This document shows positions 1 to 5,231 of a DNA stretch of 6,036 nucleotides, piece after piece; the stretch's first letter is position 1, and every line of letters starts with the position of its first letter. A program made the position numbers and the translations under genes. The notes beneath the pieces were generated by a model. The model was not told where the DNA came from. It did no database searches and was given only the letters and a program-made list of their open reading frames with translations. The stretch comes from Candidatus Hodarchaeota archaeon (lineage in GTDB: Archaea; Asgardarchaeota; Heimdallarchaeia; Hodarchaeales; Hodarchaeaceae), in the NCBI GenBank assembly GCA_016840305.1, contig JAEOSP010000449.1:1-6036 (forward strand). The letters run 5' to 3'.

Positions 1-587
1 ATAATATTTGGCAAACAGTAATTTCCATGAGTGAAAACTAAATCCTCAGATTTTGGTTTAGTTCTCAATAATTCCTGATAAATTGAATCAGTGGTTCGAC
101 CTTTTCTAACTGGATCAAATTCTTGCTCATCTACTAAACCATCTTTTATTCTCTCTTTCACATATTTCATTTGTAAATATAAGGAATTGTCAAATGGACA
201 TTCTGCAATATTTATTGAATGAATGAGTCGGAGTCCCTTTGCTAATAATGAAACAATTCTCTTTTCCTGATCCTCGTGATTGAAAAAGTGGGAAGGTTTA
301 CCTTGAATTTCAGAAAGAAGAAGAAATTCTCGTTTCTTATTTTTTGAATAATATTTAACTTCGGGTACAGGAAGTTTATTTCTCAACCAACGTAATTTCT
401 CACTTTCTAAATGCAAATTAATTTTATCATCACAGTTTGCTACCTTTAAGTAATATGAGGGGTGATTTTCCTGCTCACAGTAGAAAACACTTGCTTTGGT
501 ACAACCTATATTGTTTTTAGACCAGTTGTAATTATATAGGATCGCTTCCAACTCTGAAGGAAGAGATATTGGTAGTTGATTTGACAT
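1..587 (-). CDS. APH(3')-like aminoglycoside phosphotransferase-fold protein, catalytic Asp replaced (partial, C-terminus off window)
   Basis: The 195 complete codons visible read as an APH(3')-type kinase, the fold that uses ATP to phosphorylate the 3'-hydroxyl of aminoglycosides. Seen: a beta3-type YYLKV with Lys48 (equivalent of the ATP-contacting Lys44 of APH(3')-IIIa), a helix-C Glu (61 or 63) in an ESEKLRWL stretch, the hallmark KLPVPEV at 71-77, a GLRLIHSINIAECPFDNSL block at 118-136 closely matching the family's IRLFHSIDISDCPYTNSL, and the catalytic loop THGNYCLPNI at 186-195. Family members have HGD there; the base Asp is Asn189 here, whereas the Mg-ligand Asn (194) is kept. The DFG-equivalent Asp and the substrate-binding C-terminus (about 65-75 residues) are beyond the left edge. 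The ATG at 585-587 follows an AGGTAG-like site and lies 18 bp after the phosphatase stop, so the two probably share a transcript. Family assignment is firm; aminoglycoside activity is doubtful, and the true substrate may differ or the protein may be a pseudokinase. Confidence 0.85.
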   Translation of the reverse strand, partial: MSNQLPISLPSELEAILYNYNWSKNNIGCTKASVFYCEQENHPSYYLKVANCDDKINLHLESEKLRWLRNKLPVPEVKYYSKNKKREFLLLSEIQGKPSHFFNHEDQEKRIVSLLAKGLRLIHSINIAECPFDNSLYLQMKYVKERIKDGLVDEQEFDPVRKGRTTDSIYQELLRTKPKSEDLVFTHGNYCLPNI

Positions 588-605
588 ATTCTCTACCTAT
601 GACAG

Positions 606-1439
606 TTAATTTAGAGCAATAAAGTCCTTCTGATGCTTTGAGATTCGACAAAGCTGTTTCAATCCTCTTTTCTTCAAGAAAATTAATGTTTCATCAAATG
701 CATAACCAACATGTTCAGGACTATGAGCATCACTTCCTAAAATTAGGGGAATGTTTCTATCTATCAGTTCTTGTATAATCATGGGTTGTGGATAAAGCTC
801 ATCCTGTTTACGTAATCCTGAAGTATTTATCTCTACTACCATTGAACTTTTTTCAAGACTATCGAGGATATTTAGAGTACTCTCCCAAATATTTGATCGC
901 TCTGTTGTGGGTAAATTTAATTTCTTAATTACGTCAAAATGACCTAAAACATCATAAAAGTCAGTTTTTACTAGTTTATTTAATTCATCATAATATTTCA
1001 AGAATAATGAATCAGAATCATTCATATCGTAATTATCTGGTAATGAAAAAGTGCCATCAATTGGAATAACCGATCCATTCCAAGTTATTCCGTGAATAGA
1101 TCCAATTATATAATCCAAGTCTGATAATATAGGCTCTATAGCGCTTTTGTACATAGAAAAGACTGGAGTATAGTAATCTACTTCTAAGGCCCGCTTTATT
1201 AGAATACTATTCTGATATTTATCTTTTAACTCTCTTGTATCATGTAAATAGCTATTCAATTGCTCTTTCTTCATAGCATATTTGTGAAATTCCTCTGGTA
1301 ACAGATACATTGGGTAATGATCACTAAGTCCTATTTCGGGTAAGCCTATTTGAATAGCTTTTAAAATATACTCTTCTAAACTACCAATTGCATGATTACA
1401 GTGATAAGAATGAGTGTGATAGTCACCAGGAATTTGCAT
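606..1439 (-). CDS. hisK: PHP-family phosphoesterase, HisK/HisJ-type histidinol-phosphatase
   Basis: Cytosolic 277-aa metal-dependent phosphatase of the PHP (polymerase and histidinol phosphatase) family. The HisK/HisJ branch hydrolyses L-histidinol phosphate to histidinol, the penultimate step of histidine synthesis. All PHP motifs are visible in order: DYHTHSYHCNH at 6-16 (His8, His10, His16), GLSDH at 37-41, ALEVDY with Glu86, GSIHG with His116, GHFD with His167, EINTSG at 203-208 and GSDAH at 235-239 followed by His243. These supply the expected trinuclear metal site. The length is normal for HisK and no transmembrane or signal segment is seen. It lies 18 bp upstream of a kinase-fold gene and is divergent from the GTPase block; no other his gene is in view, so its substrate could be another phosphate ester. 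The start ATG has only a weak GGA upstream, and no alternative in-frame start fits the N-terminal DYHTH motif better. Family very confident, exact substrate less so. Confidence 0.9.
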   Translation of the reverse strand: MQIPGDYHTHSYHCNHAIGSLEEYILKAIQIGLPEIGLSDHYPMYLLPEEFHKYAMKKEQLNSYLHDTRELKDKYQNSILIKRALEVDYYTPVFSMYKSAIEPILSDLDYIIGSIHGITWNGSVIPIDGTFSLPDNYDMNDSDSLFLKYYDELNKLVKTDFYDVLGHFDVIKKLNLPTTERSNIWESTLNILDSLEKSSMVVEINTSGLRKQDELYPQPMIIQELIDRNIPLILGSDAHSPEHVGYAFDETLIFLKKRGLKQLCRISKHQKDFIALN

Positions 1440-1462
1440 AGAAAATCCAACCGAAATAGAAT

Positions 1463-1482
1463 GATAATAGGGAAATATTATC
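1463..1482. promoter_or_regulatory. Perfect 7-bp inverted repeat, possible operator
   Basis: GATAATA (1463-1469) and its exact complement TATTATC (1476-1482) flank a 6-nt GGGAAA spacer, giving a 20-bp dyad. It sits between the candidate TATA box for the minus-strand genes and their start codon, near where that transcript would begin, so a bound dimeric repressor would block it. The arms are pure A/T except one G/C pair, so a chance dyad in AT-rich DNA is possible, and an RNA hairpin from it would be weak. Confidence 0.3.
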
Positions 1483-1483
1483 C

Positions 1484-1496
1484 GATTTTTTAAATT
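1484..1496 (-). promoter_or_regulatory. Candidate TATA-like promoter element for the phosphatase/kinase pair
   Basis: Read on the minus strand, AATTTAAAAAATC lies about 45-57 nt upstream of the phosphatase ATG. With the usual archaeal distance of about 25 nt from box to transcription start, this gives a short leader of roughly 20-25 nt. Assigned from composition and position only; it assumes an archaeal promoter. Confidence 0.3.
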
Positions 1497-1518
1497 AACT
1501 AACTCTCAATCATCTCTG

Positions 1519-1530
1519 AATATTTTATTT
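1519..1530 (+). promoter_or_regulatory. Candidate TATA-like promoter element for the GTPase block
   Basis: AATATTTTATTT is the most TATA-like stretch upstream of the plus-strand operon, centred about 54 nt before the preferred ATG at 1579. Transcription starting about 25 nt downstream would leave a leader of about 25-30 nt. No convincing bacterial -35/-10 pair with correct spacing was seen, but the call rests on composition and position alone. Confidence 0.3.
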
Positions 1531-1567
1531 CGTAGTGTTTTTGAATAATGAGAAAAAATAATTCGTT

Positions 1568-1574
1568 AAGTGAT
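1568..1574 (+). promoter_or_regulatory. Weak Shine-Dalgarno site that favours the ATG at 1579
   Basis: AAGTGAT differs by one base from the AGGTGAT part of the Shine-Dalgarno consensus and ends 4 nt before the ATG at 1579. A GTG at 1570 falls inside this site and has no such element in front of it, which argues that translation begins at 1579 rather than nine bases earlier. Confidence 0.4.
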
Positions 1575-1578
1575 TACT

Positions 1579-3273
1579 ATGACAATCTTTTCTGAGGCTG
1601 AAGACGAATGGAAGGTTTTCTTAGCAACAAAGAAGTGGGCTTCTTCCGTTCTAGGCGATAGTTTTTATGAACGATTCCCAATAGAGATTGGTACTCAAGA
1701 AGCACAAACATATAAACGTTCATTATATCAAGGTGACGATTCTGTTCACGCTTGGGAAGCATCGGGAGTTCGTCAGAAGATTATCTCACGATTAATTGAC
1801 TCTCAAGACTGGAAAATACGTCCTTGGTATGGAGAGCTAGCTTTTTTTGCTGATCAAATACGCTTTCTTCCTCCTCTACCTGAACACGAACTAGATTTTG
1901 TAGTTCGTACTTCCTTATTATCTGATGATACAGATAAATTCTCGGAAGCACGTTCGAATCTCTCAAGTAATTTAGATCCAGATTTAGAACAAGCTGATAC
2001 TGGTTCATATTTACGTGATTTGCATAGGCCTGAAGATGCAGCTATTAGATATGGAAGATGTCAAATAGAATTATATGGCCTTCTAACAGTTATTCAATCA
2101 AAATTATTCGTGTTAACTGATGAAGAAATCCTTGATGTAATTGATTTTCTTTTTGATATTGAAACTGCGGATAAATTTCTTGTCCGTAGATTTATTCAAC
2201 CAAATAAAGATGATAATCGACCATTCATTGGGGAAGGAAACGATCATACAAAGTTAAAACCAAATTTCTTACAAAAGTATATCGGAGGAGAAGATATTAC
2301 TTTCTATCAGCATAGGGTGTTTCACCTATTCCTAAGACAACTGTTATCGTTTGATGTTCAAGCAGTAGATAGAATAGAGAAGGAGAAATTCAACCTTGTA
2401 AAAGATTTTGATGACTTAGATGAAATGAAACAAATTTTACTGCATGCCATTAGATTAAGTCAGTTTAATACTCTAAAAGATAGCTTTAAAGCTCGTTTAC
2501 GAACTGAATACGCATTACAGAGAACTTACAGTGAATACAGATCGGAATTAATTCATCTCTTAACTATGCAAAGGGATCTCTTTAGCAATGAATCAGAAAA
2601 ATTTATTCTTTCATTGATAGATAAAGACATTTATCAACCACATTTCGTTTGTTTGGAATTAGGAAATGCAATGATAGGGTCACTGCTGAAGAACTTGGGA
2701 AAGCAAGTTCCTGAACCTGAAGGAGTAAGTAAAATTCAAGCCCGTCTAATATTGAATAGGAGAGTATCTAATCTTGAGAAATCTGTCTTAACTGAGGAAG
2801 TGAGGGAAGAAATATTAATGGCTGTGGGGAATATGTACACTAAATTGGGAACTGAGAATAGTGAAAAAGACATTGAAAATGCGTTCAAAGTTCCATATGA
2901 AAAAATCGCTCCAAGAGGTGAATACTTCTTTAAGGAAATGGAGGAAGAAGTGAAACAAAATCTCATGGAGACTGGAGATTTATCTCTCCGGAAAGAATTG
3001 ATGGAAACGACAGATACACCTCAAAGTTTGGCAAAGCAGTATGGTAACCGTGCTTTGAATCTGGTGAATGATGATGCTCAGATCTTTGAAGTGTATTCAA
3101 GCATTCTAGCTCTTAAAAGTACTGAATTAGTGTTTGGTGGCGGGAACCTCTCAATTTTACAGCAAAGAAAAGTGACAGATTCATTTCTAAATGAAGTTTT
3201 TTCACCTCAATTCGAATTTTTGAAACTTCTTACAAAAAAGCCTGAAGGAGATCCAAAGGAGGAGGAGGCATAA
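1579..3273 (+). CDS. Large helical protein of unknown function, first gene of the GTPase block
   Basis: I do not recognise this 564-aa protein. It is soluble in character: no signal peptide and no transmembrane segment. It is rich in charged and aromatic residues and dominated by predicted alpha-helices. The N-terminal region (about 1-105) is rich in Trp and Phe (EDEWKVFLATKKW, IRPWYGELAFF). A helical core spans about 150-370, with a highly charged helix pair near 262-325. Another long helix covers about 384-425. A Glu/Lys-rich stretch EYFFKEMEEEVKQ lies at 448-460, and the protein ends in a charged tail, PEGDPKEEEA. A glycine cluster FGGGN at 519-523 is not a Walker A motif, and I see no catalytic signature. 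The stop is 2 bp before the next gene and the frame is intact. Because it is packed with a second orphan and an Arf-like GTPase, a role as partner, regulator or scaffold of that GTPase is the natural inference. A GTG at 1570 would add three residues. Confidence 0.85.
   Translation: MTIFSEAEDEWKVFLATKKWASSVLGDSFYERFPIEIGTQEAQTYKRSLYQGDDSVHAWEASGVRQKIISRLIDSQDWKIRPWYGELAFFADQIRFLPPLPEHELDFVVRTSLLSDDTDKFSEARSNLSSNLDPDLEQADTGSYLRDLHRPEDAAIRYGRCQIELYGLLTVIQSKLFVLTDEEILDVIDFLFDIETADKFLVRRFIQPNKDDNRPFIGEGNDHTKLKPNFLQKYIGGEDITFYQHRVFHLFLRQLLSFDVQAVDRIEKEKFNLVKDFDDLDEMKQILLHAIRLSQFNTLKDSFKARLRTEYALQRTYSEYRSELIHLLTMQRDLFSNESEKFILSLIDKDIYQPHFVCLELGNAMIGSLLKNLGKQVPEPEGVSKIQARLILNRRVSNLEKSVLTEEVREEILMAVGNMYTKLGTENSEKDIENAFKVPYEKIAPRGEYFFKEMEEEVKQNLMETGDLSLRKELMETTDTPQSLAKQYGNRALNLVNDDAQIFEVYSSILALKSTELVFGGGNLSILQQRKVTDSFLNEVFSPQFEFLKLLTKKPEGDPKEEEA
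3258..3268 (+). promoter_or_regulatory. Extended Shine-Dalgarno site for the second GTPase-block gene
   Basis: GGAGGAGGAGG ends 7 nt before the ATG at 3276. It lies wholly inside the last codons of the preceding gene and encodes most of its EEEA end. The GGA/AGG repeat offers several registers for pairing with 16S rRNA, so initiation should be strong and coupled to translation of the first gene. Confidence 0.85.
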
Positions 3274-3275
3274 AA

Positions 3276-5216
3276 ATGGTGATAGATCTCAATAATCTGG
3301 AAAAACAACTGGAAGAGGAGTACGGAGAATTAGGTGTAAATTATCTTTTTCCACAATTGGACATTATTCGATCAGCGAGAAAATTACCCTCTGATATGGA
3401 GGATGCTCGTCTGATGTCAGAGAAGTTCTATCTCTCCTATCGCATGATAGAGCAATGGTTAGCTCCAGTAATATTACCAATAAATGATAATTTGCTAGGA
3501 TTGGAATCTCATTTACAAGATCTCCAATCCCAAATCCGCCTTTCTATTCAACAACAAGAGATAAAATACTGGTTAGAAGTGACACGATCTAGACACAAGA
3601 TAATACAATCATTATACTCTGATATCTCGTCATTACGTAGTTATATCCTAGAGCAACGAGAATTACTATTGAAATCAGCACACAGAAGTGAGTTAGCAAG
3701 TTTATTCGGTATGGTTTTATGGCCATTTTCGGAGTTTACATCACTATCTGATGCCATACAAGATGTTCGTGAGATTTATTTTGGTCCAAATAATTCATAC
3801 CGTAAACAGAATTTGCTTACTGATGCTTTAATTTTAACTGCTCTTTGTGAGGATGTACTAACACACAAAACCCAAACAAAGCAGTCATTTAGACAGATTG
3901 ATAATCTTATTGAGACATCTCTTTCATTTAGACGTGTAGAAGAACAGTTTGAATGGTCGAAATATCAACGAGACGCGTCTGATGGACTTTTCAACGAAAA
4001 TCAGGTCTTTGGTATTATTGATAATCTATTACCAGGATATTCAAGATCAGAAATAAGACAAGGGCTTAATACATTTTATGATTCATCTCAAGACAAATAT
4101 CCAATAGGAAAATTCATCGCATGGCTTGCAGATTTGATGCGAAGCAGAACTATGTCTAAAGAGGGGGAAACACAACCTGGAGAGTTGCGATTAAAAAAGG
4201 AACATCTATTAGGATTATCAATAATGGATAAGCATCGCAATAGTGAAATATTGGGGAATATTGGTCAACTACAAGGAACGTTCGAAAGAATATTAGCTCC
4301 TTTTCATGAGCTTAAACAAAACAATGTTTTTATGCAGAGCTCTCAATTCGTAATTGATAATGTCATTGATTTGCCTTCTCGAGCGTGGATCTACGATTTC
4401 AGTGGTGTAGAAACTGAAATTCTTCGTTCAACATTATTTATGCTATCAGATAGACAACCAAAATTTGATATTTTGGAAATGTGCCAGCAACTTGCGAACA
4501 TCGTTTTATCAGGAAGGGTTGATAGAAATGATGTTATAGATGGTAATTATACGATCACTAATAAATTACCTACTCGTATATGGGATTATATTAGTAATCA
4601 ATTAATGAAAATTCTCGAAGAAACCCTTATTAAAGAAGAAACCCTATCTGTAAGGCTTTTAAAAGATATTTTCCGATCTGAAGATACAACTTCTCTAATC
4701 ACTTCAAAGAAATTTGTTCCAATATTTCAAATTAAGACAGAATTCAAGAGGGGCGTTTATTTCAATCAAAAGGGTATATATCCAGAATCAATTTCAGTTT
4801 GGGTAAGGGAAAATTTCCATTTTCAATATCGGCATGCGCAAATGGCTGGTTATCCTTGGTTCTTCGATACGAATTTCCTCTTAGAATCGCTTGTGATTGA
4901 TGCTCTGTCATTACCCTCTCATAAAGTGGCACAAATAAATGAGAATGTAAAATTACGTCAGACAGTATTTACTGTTGATGATCTTACTTATATAATTTAT
5001 TATGAAGTTGACGAAGAGACTGGGATATCTGCATTAGCATTTAAAGAGGTTGATATTCTTGAACCAGACGGTATTGATCCTGTAGAAATCATTTATCGTC
5101 CCCATAAATACCTAAATTTAGGCCCTTCAAAAAACAATTTACATCTTGTCCTTGATAAAGCTCGAGCACAAGACCCCAAGGATTTAATGACTATTATTGC
5201 TAACATAACATATTGA
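3276..5216 (+). CDS. Large helical/coiled-coil protein of unknown function, second gene of the GTPase block
   Basis: I do not recognise this 646-aa protein. It shows no signal peptide or clear transmembrane helix; the hydrophobic patch SLFGMVLWPF at 142-151 is too short. Residues 1-20 form a charged helix (NLEKQLEEEYGEL). Residues about 72-137 look like a coiled-coil hairpin, with Leu/Ile at heptad-like spacing and many Gln/Glu/Arg. Residues 155-465 appear to be a long array of helices. From about 480 the character changes, with aromatic-rich segments (FHFQYRH, YPWFFDTNF at 514-534) and then a likely beta-rich end at 558-615 (RQTVFTVDDLTYIIYYEVDE). No nucleotide-binding or catalytic motif is apparent. 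The ATG is chosen for the strong GGAGGAGGAGG site 7 nt upstream. The next gene starts 15 bp downstream, so all three genes probably form one operon. A GTPase effector, regulator or tether-like scaffold is possible but is inference only. Confidence 0.87.
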   Translation: MVIDLNNLEKQLEEEYGELGVNYLFPQLDIIRSARKLPSDMEDARLMSEKFYLSYRMIEQWLAPVILPINDNLLGLESHLQDLQSQIRLSIQQQEIKYWLEVTRSRHKIIQSLYSDISSLRSYILEQRELLLKSAHRSELASLFGMVLWPFSEFTSLSDAIQDVREIYFGPNNSYRKQNLLTDALILTALCEDVLTHKTQTKQSFRQIDNLIETSLSFRRVEEQFEWSKYQRDASDGLFNENQVFGIIDNLLPGYSRSEIRQGLNTFYDSSQDKYPIGKFIAWLADLMRSRTMSKEGETQPGELRLKKEHLLGLSIMDKHRNSEILGNIGQLQGTFERILAPFHELKQNNVFMQSSQFVIDNVIDLPSRAWIYDFSGVETEILRSTLFMLSDRQPKFDILEMCQQLANIVLSGRVDRNDVIDGNYTITNKLPTRIWDYISNQLMKILEETLIKEETLSVRLLKDIFRSEDTTSLITSKKFVPIFQIKTEFKRGVYFNQKGIYPESISVWVRENFHFQYRHAQMAGYPWFFDTNFLLESLVIDALSLPSHKVAQINENVKLRQTVFTVDDLTYIIYYEVDEETGISALAFKEVDILEPDGIDPVEIIYRPHKYLNLGPSKNNLHLVLDKARAQDPKDLMTIIANITY

Positions 5217-5222
5217 AAGGAG
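5216..5222 (+). promoter_or_regulatory. Shine-Dalgarno site that decides the GTPase start
   Basis: AAAGGAG begins on the last base of the preceding TGA stop. It is 9 nt before the ATG at 5232 and only 3 nt before an in-frame ATG at 5226. The spacing favours 5232. Overlap with the stop codon suggests re-initiation by ribosomes finishing the second gene. Confidence 0.7.
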
Positions 5223-5231
5223 TAGATGTTT

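Larger units (their letters stand above)
1440..1578. other. Divergent intergenic region
   Basis: This AT-rich gap separates the minus-strand phosphatase/kinase pair from the plus-strand GTPase block. Both promoters must lie here if the two blocks are transcribed from their own starts. It contains one TATA-like box for each direction and one perfect 7-bp inverted repeat. I see no small ORF with a convincing ribosome site, no tRNA-like structure and no strong terminator. Confidence 0.7.

Noticed and set aside
1..587. Acquired resistance cassette with the APH(3')-like gene as cargo
   Set aside because: No insertion sequence, integrase, attachment site or composition shift is visible, and the gene matches its neighbours in AT-richness.
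1570..1578. GTG at 1570 as the start of the first GTPase-block gene
   Set aside because: It has no ribosome site ahead of it and overlaps the AAGTGAT element that suits the ATG at 1579. It cannot be excluded fully and would add only three residues.
1577..1762. Minus-strand open frame of 61 codons inside the first GTPase-block gene
   Set aside because: It is antisense to a long intact gene, has no ribosome site and no family-like motif, and its composition fits a shadow frame.
1781..2008. Minus-strand open frame of 75 codons inside the first GTPase-block gene
   Set aside because: It lies wholly antisense to the coding frame, without a ribosome site or recognisable protein features.
2736..2966. 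Minus-strand open frame of 76 codons inside the first GTPase-block gene
   Set aside because: A Ser/Phe-rich product complementary to Glu/Lys-rich coding sequence is a typical antisense artefact.
3132..3146. Glycine-rich FGGGN in the first orphan considered as a nucleotide-binding loop
   Set aside because: No GxxxxGK[ST] pattern, no following Lys-Thr/Ser and no Walker B partner were found.
3699..3728. Hydrophobic stretch SLFGMVLWPF in the 646-aa protein considered as a membrane segment
   Set aside because: Only about ten residues are hydrophobic, and polar or charged helices flank it, so it is more likely a buried helix.
5226..5231. ATG at 5226 as the GTPase start
   Set aside because: It is only 3 nt from the GGAG core, too close for normal initiation; the in-frame ATG at 5232 has 9 nt spacing.
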